Positions 1 through 6,798 of a DNA stretch of 10,907 nt are shown one piece after another (positions within the stretch are counted from its first letter, which is position 1; every line of letters begins with the position of its first letter). Both the position numbers and the translations under genes were made by a program. The notes beneath the pieces are model-generated. The model was not told the origin of the DNA. It worked only from the letters and a program-made list of their open reading frames with translations, and ran no database searches. Where the stretch lies: NCBI RefSeq assembly GCF_937997595.1, contig NZ_CALKTS010000099.1:1-10907 (forward strand), read 5' to 3'. This DNA is from an uncultured Campylobacter sp. Lineage in GTDB: Bacteria; Campylobacterota; Campylobacteria; Campylobacterales; Campylobacteraceae.

Positions 1-1171
1 GATGAAATAGCGGATTTTGCGCATCGCCGTCCGGCTCGCCCAAGACCCCGCCGAGCTTATATCCAGCCTCGCCGCTCTCAAATCGCCAGGTCGGATGACG
101 CTTCGCCAGATGCAGCGCATAGGGCGCGCCGAAATAGCCGCGCGGAAAGATTATGTGATACACGCGCTGGCTGCAGTATCTTTTGAGCCTGAATTCCTTG
201 CCGCCAAAGCTTACTTCATCGTTCGGTGCTTTTTGTGATTTATCGGAGTCGAATTCGTCTGCGTTAAATTTAACGACGCTTGCCTCATTGCACGCTTCAT
301 TTAAATTTACGTTAGCTCGCGATACGTCGCGCTCGCCCGTTTGGGTTTGTTTGGCGTTGCCGTGTTTGAGCGTATCTGTTTTTAAAATTTCATCCGCCAC
401 CGCTTGAGCCGCGCCGTCTGCGTCAAATTTAACCCGCTCAAAAGTAAATCCCACGGCCTCCAGCCAATAGCCAATATACTCAAGCAGGTCGCACGGACGG
501 TCGAAGAAGTCCTCCGCAAGCGCGAACTCGCAGGCAAATTTTATATTTTGCGGATCGCGGGTTTGCAGCAGGCAGCTAAAAATTTTTTGCCGCTCATCTC
601 TGCTCGTCTGCGGATCCGCAAGCCTCTCGCGCCAGATTTGCGAGCTCTCGTAACTAAGCTCGCGCCACGGATACTCCGCGTAATACGCGCTCTCGTTCGG
701 CTGCAATTTAAAAAGCTCGCCCAGATACTGGTGCAAAAACGGCGCGAACTCGAGACTTGCCGCAGCGATGACCTCTTCGGCGTTTTTCCAGCGCGCGCTT
801 TTTTCATCTCTGCCGTATTTTTGCCGCGCATTTTTGCCTGCGCTTTTGTCCGCCCGCGCCGAGCGTGCATTCTCTCCCGTCTGTGCCGCGCTTTCGTCCT
901 GCTTCGTTTCGCGCCCATCTGCCGCCTTTTCGCGCAAAATTTCAACCGCCGTGGCGATCAGAGCTTTAAAATCCCCCTCGCCTACATAGCCCAGAGCGTC
1001 CTTTAGCAGCGTGCCGCCCTCTTGCTGCCCACGCAGCAGGCTGTCTGCTAGCGTAAAATACGCTACCGCATCCCCTTGCAGCCGCCAAAACCGCTCGTAT
1101 AAATTAGGCACTCTAAAGCCGTCGCGCTCAAAATCTCGAGCCAAGCTTAGCGCTTCGTCCCGCTTGCTCAT
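1..1171 (-). CDS. Hypothetical protein, N-terminal 390 residues (runs off the left edge)
   Basis: The reverse complement is open without a stop from ATG at 1171 to the window edge, giving 390 codons of a longer protein. An AAGGA ribosome site lies 7 nt before the ATG. A nearby ATG at 1179 is out of frame and stops after three codons. The protein starts MSKRDEALSLARDFERDGF. Residues 1-82 look helical. Residues 83-132 are a charged, Ala/Lys/Glu-rich linker. Residues 133-250 form a second compact, aromatic-rich block (several Trp and Tyr, with Cys at 200, 214 and 227). Residues 255-320 are another polar, low-complexity linker, and a third block begins near 322 (GGKEFRLKRYCSQRVYHIIF). There is no signal peptide, membrane segment or nucleotide-binding motif. 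I do not recognise the family. Several plus-strand frames across it are open but have unusual composition and are shadows of this gene. That it is coding is fairly sure; its function is unknown. Confidence 0.75.
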   Translation of the reverse strand, partial: MSKRDEALSLARDFERDGFRVPNLYERFWRLQGDAVAYFTLADSLLRGQQEGGTLLKDALGYVGEGDFKALIATAVEILREKAADGRETKQDESAAQTGENARSARADKSAGKNARQKYGRDEKSARWKNAEEVIAAASLEFAPFLHQYLGELFKLQPNESAYYAEYPWRELSYESSQIWRERLADPQTSRDERQKIFSCLLQTRDPQNIKFACEFALAEDFFDRPCDLLEYIGYWLEAVGFTFERVKFDADGAAQAVADEILKTDTLKHGNAKQTQTGERDVSRANVNLNEACNEASVVKFNADEFDSDKSQKAPNDEVSFGGKEFRLKRYCSQRVYHIIFPRGYFGAPYALHLAKRHPTWRFESGEAGYKLGGVLGEPDGDAQNPLFH

Positions 1172-1206
1172 CTTGCCATCCTTGCTTTTGAAATTTTATT
1201 TTGATA

Positions 1207-1212
1207 ATTTTA
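1207..1212 (-). promoter_or_regulatory. Candidate -10 box for the left-edge hypothetical gene
   Basis: On the minus strand the hexamer TAAAAT, preceded by ACGC, lies about 36 nt before the ATG at 1171 in an AT-rich, T-tract-containing stretch. It resembles the epsilonproteobacterial sigma-70 -10 box, which often lacks a -35. Such AT-rich hexamers are common here, so this is weak. Confidence 0.25.
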
Positions 1213-1317
1213 GCGTAAATTTAAGTTAAATTTTGAAGGCGGCTTATTTTATATGTCGAAATTCTATGGAAAAATATGGGAGATTAAATTCGGCGGCGAA
1301 TTAAATTTTAAAAGTAC

Positions 1318-1339
1318 GCCGAGCCTCGTAGAGCCCGGC
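1318..1339 (-). terminator. Probable intrinsic terminator of brnQ
   Basis: This is an imperfect hairpin 24 nt past the brnQ stop: arms GCCGAGCCTC and GAGCCCGGC around a 3-nt loop, with one bulged base and one mismatch. In the minus-strand transcript the mismatch becomes a G-U wobble, so the hairpin is more stable in the brnQ direction. Only a short T4 run follows after CGTAC, so termination may be moderate. Confidence 0.5.
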
Positions 1340-1363
1340 TAAATTTTAAAATAGCTCTTAAAT

Positions 1364-2695
1364 TTAGAAGCTATCGTCTCTTTTTTCAAAGATCAGATGC
1401 AGCACGTAGGTCACGGCGAAAGTCAAGGTGCTAGGCACGATCCAACCGAGCATCGAGTCGTAAAACGGCATTTTCTTTACGATAAACGTAACAAGCGGTA
1501 CCGAAATCCCCAAAATATCAAGTCCGTTTATGACGCCCTCGACGACGCAAACATAGACGCAGGCGCGGTAAATCAACTTGCTCGAATCGATCCATGGATT
1601 AATCAGCGAGAGGATTATCAGCATGATCGAGATCGGATAGATGGCGACGAGCACAGGGATGGAGCCTTTGATGATGGTCGTAAGGCCGAAATTTGCGACT
1701 CCAAAGCCGATCACGCACCAAGCGATCGCCCAGGTTTTGTATTTGATCTTACCTTTCGTAAGCTCTTCAAAGTATTCGCTAGCCGAGCTTATAAGCCCTA
1801 ACGTCGTGGTGATGCAGGCTAGGAAAAACGCACTACCCAGGATCACGACGCCAATTCTTCCGAAATAATGATCGCTTACTCGCGACAAAAGCTCCGCTCC
1901 GTTGATATTCGGCGTATCTTTGAAAAGCTCCGCAGAAGTCGCGCCCAGATAGCCCAGCATAAAATATATCGTCATCAGTATGACGCCCGACATCATTCCC
2001 GCTTTTATCGTAGAGGTTACGAGGTGCTTCTCGTCACTTACGCCGGTTGCTTTAATGGCGTTAATTACGATGATTCCAAATGCCAGCGAAGCGAGTGCAT
2101 CCATCGTCTGATAGCCCTCTACGAAACCCTTTGCTGCGGCATGATCGACATACTCCCCGCTAGGAGCGACGAAGCTTCCGATCGGAAATAAAAATCCCGC
2201 GCCGAAAAGCAGCAAAATAAGCGCCAAAAGTATCGGCGTGAGGTATTTTCCGAGCAGATCGACGAGCTTTGAAGGGTTCATACAGATGTAATAGTTCAGC
2301 GCAAAATATGCGGCAGAATAAACAAATAGCCAAATTTGAAGGCGCTCTTCCGCAATAAAAGGCTTAATCGCGATGTCAAAAGGCATATTCGCCGCGCGCG
2401 GTATCGCAAAAAGCGGCCCGATCGTAAGATATAAAAGCGCGGTAAAAACGATCGCAAACACCGGATCTATGCGGCGCACTAGGCTCTGAAGCCCCTTAGC
2501 GCGCGCAATACCTGCGACGCCGAGAACCGGCAGAAGCACCGCCGTAGCGCAAAAAAACATTATCGCGACATAAAAATTCTGTCCGGAATCCTTGCCTAAG
2601 CCCGGCGGAAAAATAAAATTTCCCGCACCGAAAAACATCGCAAACAGCGTAAGCGATATCGTCAAAAACTGGCTTCTACTAAGCTTGCCCTTCAT
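1364..2695 (-). CDS. brnQ: Branched-chain amino acid transport system II carrier protein (LIVCS family)
   Basis: This is a 443-residue polytopic inner-membrane protein that imports leucine, isoleucine and valine with sodium (family knowledge: BrnQ, the LIVCS symporters). The diagnostic N-terminal motif FGAGNFIFPPGLG (residues 22-34), in the first transmembrane helix, belongs to the substrate and sodium region. About twelve hydrophobic helices follow across the whole length, and the size is typical of the family. The ATG at 2695 is preceded by AAGAAGG with a 6-nt gap, and the protein starts MKGKLSRSQF directly before the first helix, so the start is secure. A TATAAT -10 box and an adjacent palindrome lie upstream, and a hairpin terminator lies downstream, so it is probably a single-gene unit. 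It is divergent from radA. Family assignment is sure; exact substrate preference cannot be read from sequence. Confidence 0.95.
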   Translation of the reverse strand: MKGKLSRSQFLTISLTLFAMFFGAGNFIFPPGLGKDSGQNFYVAIMFFCATAVLLPVLGVAGIARAKGLQSLVRRIDPVFAIVFTALLYLTIGPLFAIPRAANMPFDIAIKPFIAEERLQIWLFVYSAAYFALNYYICMNPSKLVDLLGKYLTPILLALILLLFGAGFLFPIGSFVAPSGEYVDHAAAKGFVEGYQTMDALASLAFGIIVINAIKATGVSDEKHLVTSTIKAGMMSGVILMTIYFMLGYLGATSAELFKDTPNINGAELLSRVSDHYFGRIGVVILGSAFFLACITTTLGLISSASEYFEELTKGKIKYKTWAIAWCVIGFGVANFGLTTIIKGSIPVLVAIYPISIMLIILSLINPWIDSSKLIYRACVYVCVVEGVINGLDILGISVPLVTFIVKKMPFYDSMLGWIVPSTLTFAVTYVLHLIFEKRDDSF

Positions 2696-2727
2696 CTTAA
2701 ACCTTCTTTAAATAAAGTAAAGTTTGT

Positions 2728-2733
2728 ATTATA
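2728..2733 (-). promoter_or_regulatory. -10 box of the brnQ promoter
   Basis: The minus strand reads TATAAT, an exact consensus -10, about 33 nt before the brnQ ATG. No clear -35 is seen; the region where it would lie holds the palindrome at 2741-2753. Confidence 0.6.
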
Positions 2734-2740
2734 GTTATAA

Positions 2741-2753
2741 ATGTTTAAAACAT
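2741..2753. promoter_or_regulatory. Palindrome ATGTTT-A-AAACAT, candidate brnQ operator
   Basis: A perfect 6-bp inverted repeat with a single central base sits 7 bp upstream of the brnQ -10 box, in the spacer and -35 region, where a bound regulator would block or assist polymerase. The regulator is unknown. In such AT-rich DNA a chance palindrome remains possible. Confidence 0.35.
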
Positions 2754-2840
2754 ATTTAAATTTAGCCACAAATCCTCTATCTCGTGATTTTTGATTCCGC
2801 AAACAGCACGCGGGGCGGCTAAAATTTTAAAAATTTTAAG

Positions 2841-2846
2841 TATAAT
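2841..2846 (+). promoter_or_regulatory. -10 box of the radA promoter
   Basis: The plus strand has an exact TATAAT preceded by TTTTAAG, with AT-rich periodic tracts upstream in the epsilonproteobacterial style. It predicts a leader of roughly 40 nt before the radA start at 2895. Confidence 0.6.
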
Positions 2847-2894
2847 CTCGCGAAATTCAAGGCTAAATTTAGACAAAATGAGCGAGGGATAAAG

Positions 2895-4244
2895 ATGGCG
2901 AAGATTAAAACTACGATTTTTGAGTGCCAACACTGCGGCAATCAGCAAAGCAGATGGCTCGGCAGATGCCCGGACTGCGGCGCATTTGATAGCTTCGTCG
3001 AGCTCAAGCCCGCCCAGATCAAAGCGCTAAAAGAGATCGAGGGCGAGCTTGCCCGCACCTCGTCCGCAAGCGCCAAAGCGATCAGCGAGATAGAAATCGA
3101 ACAAATTTCGCGCATCGACACCAAGGATAGCGAGCTAAATTTAGTCCTCGGAGGCGGCGTCGTGGAGGGCTCGCTCGTGCTAATCGGCGGCAGCCCCGGT
3201 ATCGGAAAATCCACGCTGCTGCTTAAGATCGCGGCGAATTTAGCAAGCGGCGGCCGCGCTGTGCTTTACGTAAGCGGCGAAGAGAGCGCAAGCCAGATCA
3301 AAATGCGCGCGCAGCGGCTTGGCGCGATAAGCGAGCAGCTGTTTTTGCTCACCGAGATAAATCTGAGCGCCGTGCTTGAAGAGGTCGAACGCAGGGATTA
3401 TAAGTTTATCGTCATCGACAGCATCCAGACGCTTTTTAGCGACAAGGCCCCCTCCGCGCCGGGCTCGATCACGCAGGTGCGCGAGATCACCTTCGAGCTG
3501 ATGCGACTTGCCAAGGCGCGCGGAATTTCGATCTTCATCATCGGTCACATCACCAAAGAAGGCTCGATCGCAGGCCCGCGCATATTAGAGCATATGGTGG
3601 ACGTGGTGCTGTATTTCGAGGGCGATGCGAGCAAGCAACTTAGAATTTTACGCGGTTTTAAAAACCGCTTCGGAGCTACGAGCGAGGTGGGGATTTTCGA
3701 GATGGGGCCGCACGGGCTTGTAAGCGCAAAGGACGTCGCGAGTAAATTTTTTACGCGCGGCAAGGCGGTAAGCGGCTCGGCGATCACGATCACGATGGAG
3801 GGCACGCGCGCGCTCGTCGTGGAGATCCAGGCACTCGTGTGCGAGAGCGGCTACCCCAAGCGCAGCGCCACGGGCTTTGACAAAAACCGCCTCGATATGC
3901 TTCTAGCGCTACTTGATCGCAAGCTTGAGATCGGGCTTGGCGGATACGACGTCTTCGTAAACGTAAGCGGCGGCGTCAAAATCACCGAAACGGCGTGCGA
4001 TCTAGCCGTCGTCGCGGCGATCGTAAGCAGCTTCAAAAACCGTCCGATCAGCAAAGAAAGCGTCTTCATCGGCGAGGTGAGCCTAAACGGCGAGATTAGA
4101 GAGATCTTCAACCTCGATGCGCGCCTGAAAGAAGCCGCGATGCAGAAATTTAAAAACGCGATCGTCCCGATGAAGCCGCAAAACGCGCAGGGGCTTAAAA
4201 TTTTTCACGCCACGGAGATTACGCAAATTTTAGATTGGATGTGA
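2895..4244 (+). CDS. radA: DNA repair protein RadA (Sms)
   Basis: A 449-residue RecA-like ATPase that helps process and extend recombination intermediates (family knowledge). All signature parts are present. A C4 zinc finger has Cys at 11, 14, 25 and 28. The Walker A motif GGSPGIGKST is at 98-107, and a Walker B-like strand FIVIDSIQ at 171-178 contains Asp175. The RadA-specific KNRFG motif is at 256-260. A C-terminal Lon-protease-like domain runs from about residue 280 to the end and includes VSGGVKITETACDLAV. The length is typical, with no truncation. The ATG is preceded by AGGGA with a 5-nt gap, and translation begins just before the zinc finger. It has its own promoter at 2841-2846 and appears monocistronic, with hairpin terminators 100-170 nt beyond the stop. 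The assignment is essentially certain. Confidence 0.97.
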   Translation: MAKIKTTIFECQHCGNQQSRWLGRCPDCGAFDSFVELKPAQIKALKEIEGELARTSSASAKAISEIEIEQISRIDTKDSELNLVLGGGVVEGSLVLIGGSPGIGKSTLLLKIAANLASGGRAVLYVSGEESASQIKMRAQRLGAISEQLFLLTEINLSAVLEEVERRDYKFIVIDSIQTLFSDKAPSAPGSITQVREITFELMRLAKARGISIFIIGHITKEGSIAGPRILEHMVDVVLYFEGDASKQLRILRGFKNRFGATSEVGIFEMGPHGLVSAKDVASKFFTRGKAVSGSAITITMEGTRALVVEIQALVCESGYPKRSATGFDKNRLDMLLALLDRKLEIGLGGYDVFVNVSGGVKITETACDLAVVAAIVSSFKNRPISKESVFIGEVSLNGEIREIFNLDARLKEAAMQKFKNAIVPMKPQNAQGLKIFHATEITQILDWM

Positions 4245-4274
4245 GGCAGAGCGCTTCTTAGCTTCAGTTTAGCA

Positions 4275-4282
4275 GGGGGGGG
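4275..4282 (+). repeat. Homopolymeric G8 tract
   Basis: Eight consecutive G residues lie 31 nt past the radA stop and 3 nt before an ATG at 4286. In Campylobacter, G tracts of about this length are classic slipped-strand phase-variation sites. Here no convincing downstream gene depends on it. Confidence 0.7.
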
Positions 4283-4346
4283 CGAATGGGCAAAAATAAA
4301 TTTTCAGCGGCAAAGGGCGCGTTGCTTTTGCATGGGAGCGGCGAGG

Positions 4347-4367
4347 GGCGCAAGTGCGCCGCTTTTT
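4347..4367 (+). terminator. Intrinsic terminator downstream of radA
   Basis: A perfect GC-only hairpin (GGCGC, loop AAGT, GCGCC) is followed after GC by T5. It lies about 100 nt past the radA stop, on the same strand. This is the strongest terminator in the region. Confidence 0.65.
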
Positions 4368-4399
4368 GCATGGCTCACAAGCAAGCGCAAACAAGCTTG

Positions 4400-4419
4400 A
4401 TCGCTAAAGCGCGATTTTT
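4400..4419 (+). terminator. Second tandem terminator hairpin after radA
   Basis: ATCGC, a 6-nt loop, then GCGAT continuing directly into a T5 run. It is shorter and weaker than the preceding hairpin and may be a back-up. Confidence 0.45.
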
Positions 4420-4440
4420 GGAATTTCACGTATCGTAGCG

Positions 4441-4460
4441 GCTCAAAAATTCGTTTGAGC
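4441..4460. repeat. Perfect 7-bp inverted repeat (hairpin)
   Basis: GCTCAAA and TTTGAGC flank a 6-nt loop AATTCG. Only TTT follows on the plus strand. It is the third consecutive hairpin after radA; its role is unclear. Confidence 0.5.
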
Positions 4461-4534
4461 TTTAAAACGGCTCGGCGACGGTGCGGTTAAAAATTTAATC
4501 ATTCGCGCCGCATCCTAGTAAGCAAGATAGGCGC

Positions 4535-4607
4535 TTTGCGGCGCAAATTTTAAAATTTTGCCGCATTGCGGCGCAAAGCCAAGCGCGACAGCTCTTTGCG
4601 TCGCACA
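4535..4607. repeat. Cluster of three TTTGCG-N-CGCAAA palindromes
   Basis: There is one perfect copy, TTTGCGGCGCAAA, at 4535-4547. A copy with one changed end base (ATTGCGGCGCAAA) lies at 4565-4577, and a degenerate one (TTTGCGTCGCACA) at 4595-4607. Start positions are spaced exactly 30 bp apart. Each can form a small hairpin or a dyad binding site. Confidence 0.55.
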
Positions 4608-4934
4608 AAATTCTATCGCGGCGCACAGGACGTATCGCATAGGGCTAAGAGCCGGTAAAATTTTAGCGACGCCAAGCTCTCATGCGCGGGCGCGACGCGG
4701 ATACCGCAAGCAAAGTATCGCGCGCCGAGCCGAATGGGCGCCGCCGTAGCACGTCGCAACCCGAAAAGGCTTGCTAGCAAGACGCTATGCAAGCCAAAGC
4801 GCGCAGGTCCGCCTCACGTAGCCAAAAGACAAAGCCTACAAGGCGGCAAGATGGCAACGCAGCGAGAGCGCGATGAAATTTTAACGCAGACCGCATAAGC
4901 CGTCGGCAAAGCCTAATTCTACGGACAGGCTCCG

Positions 4935-4972
4935 CGGATAAAATTTCGCAAATCTAGCACGGATAAAATTTC
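4935..4972 (+). repeat. 13-nt direct repeat CGGATAAAATTTC, two copies upstream of the membrane protein
   Basis: Identical copies at 4935-4947 and 4960-4972 have a 25-bp period and end 25 bp before the ATG at 4997. Each contains a GATAAAAT -10-like word, so one or both may be promoter elements; the spacing would also suit a regulator binding on nearly the same helix face. Confidence 0.45.
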
Positions 4973-4984
4973 ATAAATTTAAAC

Positions 4985-4991
4985 GGAAAGG
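4985..4991 (+). promoter_or_regulatory. Ribosome binding site that decides the membrane-protein start
   Basis: GGAAAGG is followed by a 5-nt gap and ATG at 4997. An in-frame GTG at 4991 overlaps this site, so it cannot be the start served by it; the ATG is preferred. Confidence 0.6.
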
Positions 4992-4996
4992 TGCAT

Positions 4997-5740
4997 ATGA
5001 GCCCAAACGTAATCGTCAAATTCGTCATTTTGTTTTTCATCAGAGCGCAAAGCTTAAACGTTAAATTTAGCAGGCTCGATGCCGTCGTATCGCGCGCTTA
5101 CGCCAAATACGGGGTGCTGTTTAAGCTCAGCGTGCCGCTACTTGCAGCAGCGTCGGTATTTGCGCTGTTTAACCTATACGATTTTGCCAAAGCCAACTAC
5201 GCGCTGACGATCTTTTTGCTCGCTTTGGGCTCGCCCCTGCTTACGTACAGCTTTTTTAAGGCGATAAAATCGGCGATGACCTTCGCGCTATTTGTGATCC
5301 CCTTTGCGGCGGTGTTTGCGATCATCGCGGTTACGGGTGCGCAGAAGCTTGATAACTCGCTAAATTTCAACATCGTCTTTCCGCTGTTTTTCACCCTCGT
5401 GTGGTTTGCGATGTCGGTGATCGCCGACGAGGACGTGGCGCAGATTATGAATAAGATCGTATCGAAGCTCTCCACGCTTTTCGTGACGATTTTCATCCTT
5501 TACAATTACGAGACGCTTCACGGAATTTTAACCGCGGGCGCGGGAGGGTATCGCGCGGGCAGCGACGAGCTAAACGCGCTTGACCTGGTATTTATGACGA
5601 TTAGATTTTTCACGCTGCCTTCGATTTTTACATTGATGATTTTTGAGATCAAAGATTATCTTTTTATCAGATACGGCGCGTTCGTGCAGGCTCAGCAGGA
5701 GCGCATGCAGGATTTAAAAAATTCCAAGGGCTCGAAGTAA
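4997..5740 (+). CDS. Hypothetical multi-pass inner-membrane protein
   Basis: A 247-residue protein of unknown function. I do not recognise its family. With the ATG at 4997 as residue 1, hydrophobic segments lie at about 40-61, 69-90, 94-114, 125-144, 158-176 and 196-216, with a short hydrophobic N-terminal stretch (5-16). That suggests six membrane helices and a basic, polar C-terminal tail ending KNSKGSK, probably cytoplasmic. The helix at 125-144 runs into an acidic IADEDVAQ loop, and a glycine-rich GAGGYRAG loop lies at 181-188. There is no ATP-binding, protease or known transporter motif. It stands alone on the plus strand, preceded by a long non-coding region and convergent with the binding-protein genes. 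Reading-frame quality and the good ribosome site make it a real gene; the role is open. Confidence 0.8.
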   Translation: MSPNVIVKFVILFFIRAQSLNVKFSRLDAVVSRAYAKYGVLFKLSVPLLAAASVFALFNLYDFAKANYALTIFLLALGSPLLTYSFFKAIKSAMTFALFVIPFAAVFAIIAVTGAQKLDNSLNFNIVFPLFFTLVWFAMSVIADEDVAQIMNKIVSKLSTLFVTIFILYNYETLHGILTAGAGGYRAGSDELNALDLVFMTIRFFTLPSIFTLMIFEIKDYLFIRYGAFVQAQQERMQDLKNSKGSK

Positions 5741-5766
5741 AATTTTAAAGCTTAGCTCGATCTAAT

Positions 5767-5808
5767 TTTGCGCGACGCAAATGGTCGCAAATACTAAAGA
5801 TTGCGACC
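5767..5808. terminator. Two consecutive hairpins between the convergent genes
   Basis: TTTGCG-CGA-CGCAAA (5767-5781) is followed at once by a perfect 8-bp stem GGTCGCAA / TTGCGACC with a 10-nt loop (5783-5808). They lie 27-68 nt past the membrane-protein stop. No T run follows on the plus strand, so a terminator role is inferred from position only. Confidence 0.35.
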
Positions 5809-5974
5809 GCCGTGTGAATACTGGGCTTCGGCGCGGCGGCGGGACTAATAAAATTTGAAATGAGATTTTAGGACAAAATTTTGAGATGGAATTTTAATGA
5901 CACGCCGGTTATGCGCGGGTTAGAATTTAAAGCCGCGAAGCTTCAAATCCACGCCCTGCGTTAAATTTAAAATT

Positions 5975-6781
5975 TTAAAAGAAGCTGTATATGTCGTCTA
6001 AAAGGAAGTATTTTTTATCGACAGTGCCTTTGTAGAAAGGCTCGAAAGTATCGTTATACGCTTTTTTGAAAAAGCCCTCTTTGCTAAGCGAAATGAGCGC
6101 TTGATTGACGGCTTCTGCGAGATCTGCGTTACCTTTTTGCATCGCGATGCCTAAAAATACGTTCTCGCCAAGACTTTTGATATTAACCTCGACGCTAGGA
6201 TCTGCGACCGGATAGACCATCACAAATAGATTATCGTCGCACGCGCCGTCGATCTCGCCGCTCTTTAACCGCTTGTAGCAATCGGAGGAATTTTTGCAAT
6301 ACACTAGATTGTAGCCGCCGTCCTTTTGCATAAACGCTTCGCCCGTCGAGCCGCGAATGACGCCTACTTTCTTACCTCGCAGATCGCTCATTTTTTGGAT
6401 ATTGTCGCTTTTTCTGGTTAAAACTCCGGAATTTACCGAAAGATAGGGCATCGAAAACTCATAATTTTTCTTTCTCTCCTCAGTAACGCTTGCAGCCGCG
6501 ATAAGCATATCCGCCTGATTATTTTGAATGGACGGAAAGCGCGCTTGCGCCGATACCGGTATGAGCTCAATCCTGCCGCCGGTATCGCCTAAAATTTTGC
6601 CTCCGATTGCATTAGCAAGCTCTACGTCAAAGCCCTCAAAGCCGTTATCCGTAACTCTACTAAATGGAGGCTCATTTTCATAAACAGCGATACGAATGAC
6701 TTTACTCTGCTTTATTTGGCTTAAAGAATTCGCAAGCGCAAAGATGCAAGATAGAAGAATTAAAAACAGTGATTTTTTCAT
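5975..6781 (-). CDS. Amino-acid ABC transporter substrate-binding protein, paralogue 1
   Basis: A 268-residue periplasmic solute-binding protein of family 3 (polar amino-acid type, related to Campylobacter PEB1/CjaA-like proteins). A Sec signal peptide covers residues 1-17 with likely cleavage at ALA|NS. Lobe 1 contains VYENEPPF (33-40), GFEGFDVELANA (47-58) and ADMLIAAASVTEERK (90-104). Arg103 matches the Arg that holds the ligand carboxylate in HisJ/GlnH-type proteins. Asp183 matches the Asp that holds the ligand amino group. Cys162 and Cys168 are shared with both paralogues and could form a disulphide. The protein ends with the shared tail KKYFLLDDIYSFF. It lies 17 bp behind paralogue 2 with its own AAGG ribosome site, so the two are probably co-transcribed. 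No permease or ATPase gene is nearby. The ligand cannot be named. Cys12 makes an LLSC near-lipobox, but paralogue 2 has Ala there. Confidence 0.9.
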   Translation of the reverse strand: MKKSLFLILLSCIFALANSLSQIKQSKVIRIAVYENEPPFSRVTDNGFEGFDVELANAIGGKILGDTGGRIELIPVSAQARFPSIQNNQADMLIAAASVTEERKKNYEFSMPYLSVNSGVLTRKSDNIQKMSDLRGKKVGVIRGSTGEAFMQKDGGYNLVYCKNSSDCYKRLKSGEIDGACDDNLFVMVYPVADPSVEVNIKSLGENVFLGIAMQKGNADLAEAVNQALISLSKEGFFKKAYNDTFEPFYKGTVDKKYFLLDDIYSFF

Positions 6782-6798
6782 TTTAAATTCCTTTTTTA

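Larger units (their letters stand above)
4245..4996. other. Gene-free, structured 750-bp region downstream of radA
   Basis: No convincing gene was found on either strand. Frames of 50 and 63 codons (at 4286 and 4558, plus strand) have composition unlike neighbouring proteins, and the first contains a terminator. What can be seen is a G8 tract (4275-4282) and hairpins at 4347-4360, 4400-4415 and 4441-4460. Repeated TTTGCG/CGCAAA palindromes lie at 4535, 4565 and 4595. There is a perfect 12-bp palindrome CTTGCTAGCAAG (4770-4781) and a 13-nt direct repeat (4935 and 4960). Much of 4600-4930 is GC-rich with no recognisable content. It could be a decayed gene, a regulatory spacer, or the site of a small RNA. 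Confidence 0.6.

Noticed and set aside
541..945. 134-codon minus-strand frame
   Set aside because: It overlaps the left-edge gene in another frame, is extremely Arg/Lys/Ser-rich, and has no ribosome site.
404..1006. 200-codon open frame on the plus strand
   Set aside because: It lies antisense to a longer, better-composed minus-strand gene with a ribosome site. Its product is Arg/Leu/Ala/Phe-rich without protein-like pattern.
1397..2191. Plus-strand frames of 134, 75 and 107 codons
   Set aside because: They are antisense shadows of brnQ, which is unambiguous.
2878..2892. Four-codon frame (MSEG) overlapping the radA ribosome site
   Set aside because: It is too short to support, has no ribosome site of its own, and is easily a chance ATG and TAA.
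4286..4438. 50-codon frame after the G8 tract
   Set aside because: It contains the radA terminator hairpin and T5, and its composition is unlike a protein. Kept only as context for the G tract.
4558..4749. 63-codon plus-strand frame
   Set aside because: It is Ala/Arg-rich, begins in palindromic repeats, and lacks a ribosome site and recognisable pattern.
6734..6748. Lipoprotein signal (LLSC at residues 9-12) in paralogue 1
   Set aside because: Leu at the -2 position is unusual, the Cys is too early for the hydrophobic core, and the close paralogue has Ala there. A normal Sec cleavage site (ALA|NS) fits better.
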